Assembly (NCBI GenBank): GCA_029532625.1 | Contig: JARFXM010000009.1 | Span: forward strand, 868,001-932,000 | Reading direction: 5' to 3' | DNA: 64,000 bases | Origin: Lomentospora prolificans | Lineage: Eukaryota; Ascomycota; Sordariomycetes; Microascales; Microascaceae | In this document: positions 26,589 through 35,686 of the stretch, piece after piece | How the letters are laid out: the number at the start of each line of letters is the position of its first letter | Position numbering within the stretch: the first letter of the stretch is position 1 | The notes under the pieces: model-generated | Database searches by the model: none | Told to the model about the DNA's origin: nothing | Seen by the model: only the letters and a program-made list of their open reading frames with translations | Translations under genes and position numbers: made by a program

Positions 26589-27687
26589 GCCGGGAGAAAG
26601 GCGGCTGGGGGAACGGGGCTTAATAGTTTGGTTTGACTGGCTCAAGAGCAGGAATGGTTGGATGGACGATGGCTAGCTCTGAACGAGGGTGTTGATCTTT
26701 AAGTGGCGAGTTGGACAACAAGAAATACCCCCTTGTATTCTCGTCTTGGGCGAGACATACTAGAAGTTTTGTTTTGGGGGGGGTTTGTTTGTGCTCTATC
26801 CGAGATGTCCCCCCTTTCTTATATCGGTGTCCTTCTGTTTGTTATTCGCCGGGGTCTGCAGAGACAAGTCCCGGTAGGGTATGTATACGCGGTAATGCAA
26901 ATCTCTATTCATTTCCATATGGAAGTCGGGTTGGCCGTATCTCACATCTCACGAGGCTGCAGAAGGTTGGACGACGAAGCCAAGTGGGCGGTGGGCGGCA
27001 GGGCCAAGGACCTCGATAGGAGATCAATTGCGAGGATCAATGCCCAGAGCTCTGGATCATGGCCCTGGCTGCAGGGTAGCACGAGGGGAGAATTTCCTGC
27101 AGTTGATGTCCTCAGCTTCAATTTGACGTTTAAGCCGGCAAGCCAATGGTGCAGTAGCCAGAGACTGAAAAAGCCATCCCCAGCGATCTAGTGATGTTCG
27201 TTTATAAACGTCATGCACCGGCCTGGCCAGCGAACAATTGATCAGTGCACGCACACACCCAATTACATTGTAATTGATGATTGACCACTTGGGGCCAACC
27301 CGAGCCTTCAAATGGTCCAGCCCAAAGTCTGCGATCATGACAAAACTTTGCGTCGCTCGTTATTGCCTCGTCTCGTACTGCTCGGAATGAAAGTTTTCAA
27401 AATACCTCGGAGGCTGAGCTAACACCGTGTGTCTTCCGGGCCGGTAAAAAAAGTGTCCAATGGGCCCAAACAGTTTGAGCTCCAGTAATAATAATCTTAT
27501 TACAGGCACTGTTGTCGCCAACCTGCACAGCCCTCTCTCTCCCTGTCGTGTGGCTTGGGTCTAACAAAAGGGAGGAAAAAAAGAAAGAAAAGAAAAAGGG
27601 AAAAAAAAGAGAAAGGGCAAAGGGGGTGTGAGCGGCGCACAAACAGCCGGGGCTTGGCGGCCGTACTCGTCGCATCTTTTCCTTCTA
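26589..27687. other. Interval between regulator gene and transposon
   Basis: This holds the 3' region of the Zn2Cys6 gene and the left flank of the Fot1-like element. A 162-codon open frame (26703-27191) starts only at a GTG and resembles nothing. A purine-rich patch (27570-27620) precedes the element. No gene is supported. Confidence 0.5.
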
Positions 27688-27780
27688 TCCGTGCCACGCA
27701 CCCCCTCCCCAGAGGGGGTGCTCTACACCCTAATACAAAAACCACCCTAAAACGAATCTGGCACGCAACACATCACCATC
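27688..27780 (+). repeat. Left terminal inverted repeat of Fot1-like element
   Basis: These 93 bases match the reverse complement of 29539-29631 with only a few differences (near 27711, 27723 and 27759-27760). Within the repeat, 27698-27707 and 27712-27721 form a perfect 10-bp stem with a 4-base loop. Confidence 0.95.
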
Positions 27781-27812
27781 ACATCCACATCCAACAAATA
27801 ACGCGTTTTTAC

Positions 27813-29441
27813 ATGTCAACAATGGCTGACTACGTGTCAGATATCAAGACTCGAATCCAGCTGGCTCTTAGTAGCTATGATCCATCAGATGATATCCCTT
27901 TGTCAACAATCGCTGCAGATTTCGATATCCCATATCATCAACTATGGGGTCGCGTCAACGGCCAGAAACCACGCCGGGAACGAGAGAGAACCCATTCACT
28001 CCTTACCAAGATCGAAGAGCGAGCCCTTTACAACTATATTGACCGCCTTGAAAGGACTTCTCTAGCAGTACGAAGGTCATTTATCCACAATGCAGCTGAC
28101 CAGATCCTACATATGAAAGCCCCACCTAGGAAGGATCCTAAGACTTGTAAAGTCAGCCAGAACTAGGTTTCGCGTTTTCTCAAACAATATAGATATAGCT
28201 ATATATCCCAGAAGGTTCTTGATTCAAAACGACAGCTCTCTGAAGATATCGATTCGATTACTATATAGTTTGAGAAGCTTGATACTGTCGTCAAGCAGTA
28301 TAGTATCCAGCCAGCAGATATCTAGAATATAGATGAAACTGGATTCCAGATTACTACTAGGAGGGATCAGCTAGTAGTTACCCGTCGATCACGGTCAGCT
28401 TATCTTAGAACACCTTTGAATCGCGAGTCTACTACTTCGATTAAAACAATATCTACTACTAGCGACTATCTTCCAGCCTTCCTAATTCTTACTAGCAAAG
28501 TTCACCTCACTTCCTAGTATAACATACCCGAACTTGACCATACCACTATAATAAGTATCTCTCCAACTAGATATACCAACGATGAACTTACGTACGAATA
28601 GTTAAAGCACTTCCAGAAGTATTCAAGTATCCAGCAACAAGGTGAATATCAACTCCTTATCGTAGATGGCCATGGATCACACCATACTATTGAATTCATT
28701 AAATTCTACAAAGAAAATAAGATTATCCCATTTGGACTTCCACCACATTCAACCCATCTATTACAGCCACTAGATATAGTGGTTTTCCAACCGTTGAAGC
28801 ACTATCATACACTTACAGTTGATATGATAGTGCGTAGTGGGATCACCCAGATATCAAAAGTAGATTTCCTCTCTTTTATCCAAGATATTAGGATAAAAGC
28901 ATTCAAAACGACAACGATCCAGGCTGCCTTTAAGAGAACTAGGATCTATCCCTTCTACCCGAAGATAGTTCTGGATCGTATTGAGGAACGCAGGGCTAGT
29001 ATTATCATAAGAGATATAACCCCAGATCGTCCACTAAATTCATCACCTTTTGGGACCCCAATGACGCCTCGAAAGCTAGACCGTGTAGCTAGACAGTTAG
29101 AAGAAGCTATTTCAACCCAGAGCCAAGCAGAGCTTACCAAAAATATTCAACGTTTTACCCGTGGCGCTATGATACAGTCTACAGAGCTATTCCAGGCAAA
29201 GGCAGAGCTTGCCCAAACGCGGATTGCAGAAACTACCCACCACCTCCGTAGAATGTCACGACGGTCACGAATACAGACAGGAGGGATTCTTACAGTAGAT
29301 CAGGGACGAGATCTAACCCGAACTAGTCCACGAGACAAGATCCAGAAGGCATACCAAACAATTAGAGAGTATGAAGAACAGCAGGCAGTCCAGGATCGCC
29401 AGCTTGCACAGCAAGCTGCACAAGAACTAGAAAGGAGCTAA
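27813..29441 (+). pseudogene. Fot1/pogo transposase, broken by five in-frame TAG codons
   Basis: One continuous frame of 543 codons runs from the ATG at 27813 to the TAA at 29439-29441 without any frameshift. TAG codons interrupt it at 28164, 28266, 28323, 28515 and 28599. The N-terminal part (up to 28163) has a psq-like helix-turn-helix followed by a CENP-B-type DNA-binding domain. The DDE_1 catalytic domain follows: the first Asp in the IDETGF motif, the second in VDGHGSH, the third in LQPLD, all still present. The C-terminal 220 residues from 28779 are open and Gln/Arg-rich. All five stops fall where pogo transposases carry tryptophan, so each is most simply TGG changed to TAG. Only one TGG codon is left in frame, in the first helix-turn-helix. 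The gene cannot make a full transposase without readthrough. Confidence 0.93.
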
Positions 29442-29538
29442 AAATTAGTAATTAGATATAAGAAGTACCTTTCTTTTACTTACTATAGTATTTAATATAT
29501 AGCATGTATTTTAGTGACATAATAGATAGTTTTGTGAT

Positions 29539-29631
29539 GATGGTGATGTGTTGCGTGCTGGATTCGTTTTAGGGTGGTTTTTGTATTAGGGTGTATAGCA
29601 CCCCCTCCGGGGAGGGGGTGCGTGGCACGGA
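29539..29631 (-). repeat. Right terminal inverted repeat of Fot1-like element
   Basis: This is the inverted partner of 27688-27780. It carries the same internal hairpin: 29598-29607 pairs perfectly with 29612-29621 around a 4-base loop. Confidence 0.95.
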
Positions 29632-29907
29632 TAGAAGCGCCGTATTGCTCGGGTTCTTTTCCCCCCTCCCGCCGCCAGGCTGGCTGGGGAGCCAAAAGAG
29701 GCGAAGCATGTTCCCGGTTGATCGGCGCTAGGCCGCATGCCAACGTGGGCAGCGGATGTGATTCGCTCCAGGCTTGGTTCCACTCAACCTTTGTTTCTTT
29801 TTTGGCTTTTCTGTTTTTTCGACTTTCTGAAGGTCCATCGTGTGCCGGGTGTGTGTCGTGTCGTCTTGGGCGAAACTGGGCCCGGCGCGGATTTGAGAGG
29901 TGGAAAG

Positions 29908-29943
<36 letters not shown>

Positions 29944-30442
29944 GCACGGCCGAGATGTTTTGCTGGGGTGTGATTCTCCGGTGGGCCTTTGCCGTTTCTT
30001 CCCTGTGCAGGGCCTGGCTGGCGATGCGATCAATGCGATGGAGGAGCACTTGGCCGCTTTGGGGTTTGAGCATGTCGCATGGGTGACTTTGATTGGAGCC
30101 GGGTCGCATTGGCCGTATCGAAACGATGGCGATGCTGGGAGCTAGCTGCCACTGCCCGACCTAGTCTGGGGAATGATCAGTGAGCATGTTGGATTTTGAT
30201 GTATAGATATAGATATATATATATATATAGGAAAACCCTCTTCTTTTGGTGTTTTGGGGCATCATCACTTTCATCGAGAACAAGAAAGCCACTCTTGAAT
30301 ACCCAAAAGAGCTGGACAATTTACATCTACGATCCCCTTCGCTATCACCATCACCACTACCTCTCTACCTCTACCTCTGCAAACTACTACGCATCATCGA
30401 GGTCTAGAAAAACACCCCACACACCACGCAACCAGTCCCAAA
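29632..30442. other. Right flank of transposon and promoter of the next gene
   Basis: This contains a 29-base poly(A) run (29908-29936), a possible isolated terminal exon (30011-30145, preceded by a strong pyrimidine-rich acceptor, described in the findings) and an A/T-only tract (30203-30228) about 215 bases before the next start codon, which could serve as a TATA-like promoter element. CT-rich sequence at 30340-30380 precedes the start. Confidence 0.45.
29908..29936 (+). repeat. 29-base poly(A) run
   Basis: An uninterrupted run of 29 adenines lies 277 bases beyond the right end of the transposon. I see no obvious flanking duplication that would mark it as the tail of a retroposed copy. Confidence 0.95.
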
Positions 30443-31501
30443 ATGGCCACCCAAGTCTACCGCTCCCCCTCCGTGGCCTCCACATCGTCCGCCGCACCGG
30501 CCTACTTCCCCGTCGCCGCGGGGTCCTACGAGCTCACCACCCTGCGCACCTCCTCCGAATCCGCCTCGTCCGCCGGCCTCCCGCCCAACTACGACGACGC
30601 CCTCTCCAGTGGCACCGTCGACCCGTACACGGGACCCCTAAGCGAGGCCGGCAAGCCGTTCCACCCCACCCAGAAGCTCCGCATCGACTGCCTCGGCCAT
30701 CCCGCCTTCTCGCTCCCCGTCGCGCCCCGCGCCGACCCCATCCCCATCTACGACATCACCCACGACCCCCAAGTCACCCGCTTCACCGACCCGCTGTACA
30801 CCTCTGTCCGCCAGGCTCGCAGCTCCGGGAATTGCCAGTTGGTGTCCGGCTACGCCGCGCTCGACGCCGCGCCCCTCGTCTCCACCACGTACCGCTTCGG
30901 CCCTGGCAAGCCTCCCCTCGTCACCTTTCACGCCTCTCAGCCTTCGGCAGCAGCAACCCAAAATCCCTTTGCCTCCAACCCCTCCCTCTCCGGCAATGTT
31001 CCTACTACTCGAGACGAAGCAGCAGAAGAAGCAGAACCAGACCAAGAATTCTCCTCTTCCTCCGCCTCGGCCACCTTTGCCATCAAATCCAAATCCGCCC
31101 TCCACCGCACCCTCATCTTCCGCACCCACCTCGGCACCTTTACCTGGCGCTACGCCTCCCGCGCCGAGCGCAAGCTCACCGGCGTAAACTCCCTCGTCAT
31201 CCTCGAGCGCGTCGTCCCCGTCGCCCACGCCGGCTCCTCCAAACCCACCGACACCGTCGTCGCCGAGGTCGCCCGCTTCGTCCGCTCCGACGACACCCGC
31301 ACCCCCGACACATCCAGGCACACCGCCGGCAACGGCGGCGTCCTCCTCCTCGACTTGCGCGACTGGGCCGACTCCAAGGACGAGGTGGAGGAGGTGAGGA
31401 GGCTCGCTGTCGCTACGTGTATCGTCGTTATGAAGAAGGAGGTTGATAGGCGGAGGATGCAGCAGATGGTCACTATCGCTGCTGTTGTTGGGGGCAGCTA
31501 G
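30443..31501 (+). CDS. Conserved fungal protein of unknown function
   Basis: A single exon encodes 352 residues. Residues 1-60 are serine/alanine-rich and probably disordered, with a PPNYDDAL segment (a possible PPxY motif) at about 52-59. Residues 75-165 form a compact conserved-looking block. Residues 165-215 are a low-complexity linker rich in Ala, Pro and Glu. Residues about 218-260 hold a beta-strand-rich core (FRTHLGTFTWRY, then NSLVILERV) of a kind often seen in uncharacterised ascomycete proteins, perhaps with a tubby-like or LURP-like fold; that fold guess is weak. The last 45 residues look helical and end in a small hydrophobic patch. No signal peptide, catalytic motif or clear membrane span is seen. 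Codon use is strongly C-ending, which supports real expression. The ATG at 30443 is the first in a good context. Confidence 0.82.
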   Translation: MATQVYRSPSVASTSSAAPAYFPVAAGSYELTTLRTSSESASSAGLPPNYDDALSSGTVDPYTGPLSEAGKPFHPTQKLRIDCLGHPAFSLPVAPRADPIPIYDITHDPQVTRFTDPLYTSVRQARSSGNCQLVSGYAALDAAPLVSTTYRFGPGKPPLVTFHASQPSAAATQNPFASNPSLSGNVPTTRDEAAEEAEPDQEFSSSSASATFAIKSKSALHRTLIFRTHLGTFTWRYASRAERKLTGVNSLVILERVVPVAHAGSSKPTDTVVAEVARFVRSDDTRTPDTSRHTAGNGGVLLLDLRDWADSKDEVEEVRRLAVATCIVVMKKEVDRRRMQQMVTIAAVVGGS

Positions 31502-32061
31502 GAGCTAGATCCCGGGGGGGACCGGGGGTTCAGATTTGCTGGGTTTAGCTTGTTTTTTGCGACGCATGTTTCTCGACGATATTTCTCTTGTTTTCTTGTT
31601 TTCGTTTCTTTTTTCTTTTTTTTTTTCCCCTCTCTTCATTCTTTCTTCCATTCGCCTTATCTGCGTCAGTCGATACCTTTTTTGTTTTAGATGTTGGACT
31701 CCATGATAGATAGCTGACAAGCATAATATAAATGACCATTAAATATACATCTACATACACGCCCACAGAGATCATCCTCTCTCCGGACTTGTTTCTCATC
31801 TCTTGGCCCAAGCCCACCTTACATTATTAGTCTATACACGCCCTCCGCTTCGCCCAGTTTCTCGGGATAATCCCTCTTCGCGGGATGACCTGTCGTGACG
31901 CCGATCATCACCAAGCCTTAAAAGGTCCGGAAGCCATCATTCTCGGCAAACCCATTGGGCGCTTGCATGGAATGTCCAACTTATCAGTATTATCAGTGTG
32001 ACCCGGGGCGGCCAAGACAACGTGCTTCAATACCGTCGCTAGCACGGTAAACCTCGACATC

Positions 32062-32081
32062 CACACACACACACACACACA
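32062..32081 (+). repeat. (CA)n microsatellite
   Basis: Ten CA units occur in the interval between two convergent genes. Confidence 0.95.
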
Positions 32082-32422
32082 TACACCACAAATCACTCGC
32101 AAGCGGAACTGCTTTAGTATTCATCAGTAATCGCGATCCTCCCAAGAGAAGAAAGAGAAAAGCCAAATCCCCATTCCAAAGAGGGAAGACCTCTAGTAGA
32201 TAGCGCCAGGGGTATCAAAGTCATTTCTTTTCGTCTATCCACGCCTCGAAAATGCATTCTATGTTGTTCTTGTTGTTGTTGCAAAAGGGAGAAAAGACCG
32301 TCAAACCCTCGCGCCAAGTAACCCTTCCCGTTTCTGTTTGCTTCCTCTCTTAAGAATGAAGAGCCTCGAAAAGGAACACCCGTAAAGTCGCGCAGGAAAG
32401 AGTTGAGACAGAAAGAACGAAG

Positions 32423-32451
<29 letters not shown>
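32423..32451 (+). repeat. 29-base poly(A) run
   Basis: This is an uninterrupted run of 29 adenines about 660 bases beyond the stop codon of the minus-strand PFK-2 gene. Confidence 0.95.
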
Positions 32452-32453
<2 letters not shown>

Positions 32454-33110
32454 GAGAACCGTTAAGACAGAGCCGAGATCTCCCACATACCCCCATGCCG
32501 ACCTTTGGAAATAGAGACTAAACCGTTCCGAGTTCCCCGAAAAGACCTGAGTATTTGTTGGATAAGGGTTCGAGGTGAAGAGGGACATGCAAGGCCCTAA
32601 TCGCCTGTCCTATCCGGGTATAAAAACCATTTGGCGATGCACGATGGTTGGCCCTTAAAAAACTCCGTAACGCGCGCATGCAAGTCGTAGAAAACACGAC
32701 GACAAAAGGGAACACAATGAAAACAGAATCCCAAGTGACAATGATACCAAGACAAGAACGGGCACGAGCTGCGCGCCAAGAGACCAGCTATGCGATATGA
32801 GCATAGAGGACACCGAAGAATGACTCATGGCGATGACCTGCCGCCGTTCTAGAGTTGTGAGGAAGAAACACGAAAAAAAAAAAAAAAAAAGAAAGAGGCC
32901 CTGTTGTCATGCGTCCTCAGGTCTGTGATTCTCAAAACCAATTCGGAAAAAGGGAAGGAAAAGAAACCAAAAAAAAAAAAAAAAAAAAAAATTAAAAGGA
33001 CGCCAGTGATTGAGTAGGGTTTTCGATCATGCGTATGCAATCCAGGGCGGGCTTGGGCCGAGCATTCTAATCGCCCAGAGCGAGCCTGGGCGAACATGAG
33101 GATGCCGGTC

Positions 33111-35686
33111 TTAGTCTTTGCCGTCATACCGATCGGTTCGGTGCGGGGTGTAGTTTGGCACCTCGTCAAACCACCCATTCTGCTCGTTGTACCTGTACGC
33201 GTGGAACGATATTCCGTACGGCTTAGGCTCAATGGCGTAGAGCATACCAAGTGGTACATCGAGATCAGTGATGTCGCCCCGAGTAAGGTTCATAAAGTAC
33301 GCCATCAGAACTCTGCAGATCGAGCGGTGGCCAATAATCAAAACGTGATCTGTGATACGCTCCATCTCACGAACCATGTCGCGCATCCGGTGAATAACCT
33401 GGAGATAGCCCTCGCCGCCGACGCCGGGGTAAATGTAGTGCAGCTTGTCAGCGGTTCGTTTGTGGTACTCCTCGGGGTAGTCCCTCGCGATCTCATCATA
33501 CGTCTTGCCCTCGAATTGGCCGGCGTTGATCTCGTTGAGCATTTCCCAATTCTTGACATCGTAATCATCATCAGCTTCAAACAGCTGCGCCGTGTCCACG
33601 CTCCGTTGTAGCATCGACGTCCAGATGCAAAAGTTCTTTTCATCAATCTCGCGGTTGTACTCAGGATAAGGCGGCGTGAGATCACCGGGCTGGGGAGGAA
33701 ACGATGCACTCGCCATGTTATCCTGCTGTTCAACGATCCAGGCCCTACGCTGATATGTGATAAAGTTGTACAACGCACGAGAGAACGTGCGGCCGCGGTC
33801 GGTCAGTGGGGAATCTCCACCAAGTTTCCCCTTAACGTTATCCTCACTCTGACCGTGCCTCGTGATCCAGATTTGCCGGGGTGAGAGATTGAATGCAGTA
33901 AGGTAGCCAGCAATAGTAGTGCTAAGGAATCCTCGAAGGCGATAATGGATGACCTTACGGCCCACATCAATCATCTGTTACGCCGCGTGTTAGTTTAAAC
34001 ATTCGTCTCTAGATTACAGGTCCCTCACAAGTGATCCCTTACCTTGATGTACTGCATATCCTCGTTCTCTTCATAATCGCCGAGAGGCTCGTAGGCACTC
34101 TCGTAGGCGGCAACCCTCTTTCGAAAGTCCTCGAGCGACTTGAGAGGGTCCTTATCCTTGTAATCAGGACCGGAAAGTTTCAGCCGCATATTCGCCTCGA
34201 GAAGCTATTGTAATAATTAGTCACCAAAGCCGTCAGGGGTGAAAATGCATGTTCGGAACTCACGGCCTTGTCCGTGCAAACGCTTTCGATAAACAAGATA
34301 GGAAGCTTGGACTCGCGCGCCTTGATGTGGTCGACAATAAGTTTGCGGCGGTGGATGGTGCTATTGGTGGCATCAAGGATACCAACGGAGCCGCCCTGTC
34401 GAAGGAGGTAGTCGAGAAGTTCATCAAGAGTGTTCAAGGCCAACTGGTCTCGGACCTTCGCAGCAGACTCGTTCTTCGGATTGAAAAAGCTGGCCGACTG
34501 GTCCTTGAAATCGTCTTTGTCGGTCTTGTCCTCGTCCTTCTCTGATTTAGCCTCGGGTGCATCCAGGTTGAGAGCGGTAGGTTCGGCGAGAGGCGCAGGA
34601 ACACCGTTGAGGAGGATAGCGGCGGCCTGCTCGGGAGCCGAGGGAGCCGGCGTGGCAGGGCTCGGCTCAGTCGGGTTCGTCGATGTTGATTTCCCAGCAG
34701 CTACGCGGCGTCTGTTACCGACATTGAAAATCTCAGTGTTATGCTGTTGCCATGCAAGATATCGCTGGATTTTCTTCGTGATATACGACTTGCCACGAGC
34801 TGGCAGGCCAACCATGACAACGACGAGCTTGGATGCAACATCGCGGTCAGGAATTCGGCCGTCCGGGGAGGCTCTGGACCGTGTCATTCCTGGAATGTTC
34901 AACGTCGTGGCGTGAGGTCGGATGCGCGGCGTGTGGCCAGAATTAGATCTCTCTAGGCTGGTGTGGACGTCTATTAGCTCGCCGTCTTATATGTCCCAAG
35001 GAGCCTGATTACACATTGGCAAGAATGGGGAGTTCAAGAGAAAGGAATTGACGACAGAAAGAGAAATCACAGCCAGAACAAAAAGAAGCATGAAACAATG
35101 AGAATGGCAAAGTGGCCACAACTCACAACATCTTTGGAGACCCTGGGGCAGTAGAAGGATGGCTTGTAGAATAAGGGGGGAATGGCTCGATGTGAGGCCC
35201 ATGGTGATCGAATAGATGGGCATAAGGCCCATGGCCGTGGCCATCTTGGATAGCCTTCGGTGGTGTAGGCATTGCTGAAGGTTGTGGCATCGCAGGTGCT
35301 GGTAGAATTATATCGGTCCCGCGAGGGAGAGGGTGTGCATCGAGATCATGGTAGTTATCAGGCTGATAGCGGATGGGCGACTGTGAAGGGGAAAAACCAG
35401 TTGCTACCTTTCCAGTCATGGCCTGTTTAGCAAGGTATGACTGCTTGGCTTGTATGCGACCAAGATCTGTATATGAAGGCAAAAGTTGGAAACTCTAAGT
35501 TAGTTGTGTATTGAAAAGTAGGAGGAGGGAGGTGTGTGAGAGGGAGGTGAGGCGTGGGATTTTATCCAGGTTGGTTGATGGTTTGTAATGCTACTCTTGC
35601 TCCAGTGGGAACAAAAGCCAGCTAGGGTACAAGTACTTGCCTGGGGAGGGAGGAGCCACTGTGACGGCAGCAGGAATGCCAGACAT
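33111..35686 (-). CDS. 6-phosphofructo-2-kinase / fructose-2,6-bisphosphatase
   Basis: Five exons on the minus strand, 35686-35641, 35466-35127, 34957-34264, 34204-34043 and 33974-33111, fit together in phase to 701 residues. The N-terminal 150 residues are proline-rich and variable. The kinase domain follows, with a P-loop GLPARGKS at 179-186, the DATNST motif and the FIESVC strand. The phosphatase domain has R453-H454-G, E562 in NEINAG and H630 in GHRS, so its catalytic histidines and glutamate are all present. The enzyme makes and breaks fructose 2,6-bisphosphate, the cytosolic switch between glycolysis and gluconeogenesis. Exons 3-5 are certain. Exons 1-2 rest on splice logic: intron 1 would be GC-AG (donor GCAAGT) and intron 2 uses the acceptor at 34958-34960. 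If intron 1 is wrong, translation could start at the ATG at 35419. Which activity dominates in the cell cannot be read from sequence. Confidence 0.92.

Larger units (their letters stand above)
27688..29631 (+). mobile_element. Fot1/pogo-family DNA transposon (Tc1-mariner superfamily), full length, inactivated
   Basis: The 1944-bp element is bounded by 93-bp near-perfect terminal inverted repeats (27688-27780 and 29539-29631) and flanked on both sides by the TA dinucleotide (27686-27687 and 29632-29633), the target duplication of Tc1-mariner elements. It holds a single transposase frame of 543 codons interrupted by five TAG codons. Element length and transposase length agree with Fot1-type fungal transposons as I remember them. 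Coding sequence between about 28160 and 29440 is clearly richer in A and T than the host genes. The left and right ends are equally well preserved, so this is a whole copy that was mutated after insertion rather than a fragment. No second copy or solo end is seen in the window. Confidence 0.95.
31502..33110. other. Interval between convergent genes with several homopolymer runs
   Basis: This separates the 3' ends of the unknown-function gene (plus) and the PFK-2 gene (minus). It contains a CA repeat (32062-32081) and poly(A) runs at 32423-32451, 32873-32890 and 32969-32991, which are poly(T) when read along the PFK-2 strand just after its stop codon. No gene is supported. Confidence 0.5.

Noticed and set aside
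26703..27191. 162-codon open frame after the Zn2Cys6 gene
   Set aside because: It has only a GTG at its start and no protein family resemblance, so it is taken as 3' flank.
28164..28601. Idea that TAG is read as tryptophan in the transposase
   Set aside because: Host genes here use TAG as a normal stop, and TGG to TAG is the expected RIP product, so recoding is not needed.
29492..30109. Long open frames on both strands across the right transposon end
   Set aside because: They run through the inverted repeat and the poly(A) tract, which reads as polylysine or polyphenylalanine. They are artefacts of low-complexity sequence.
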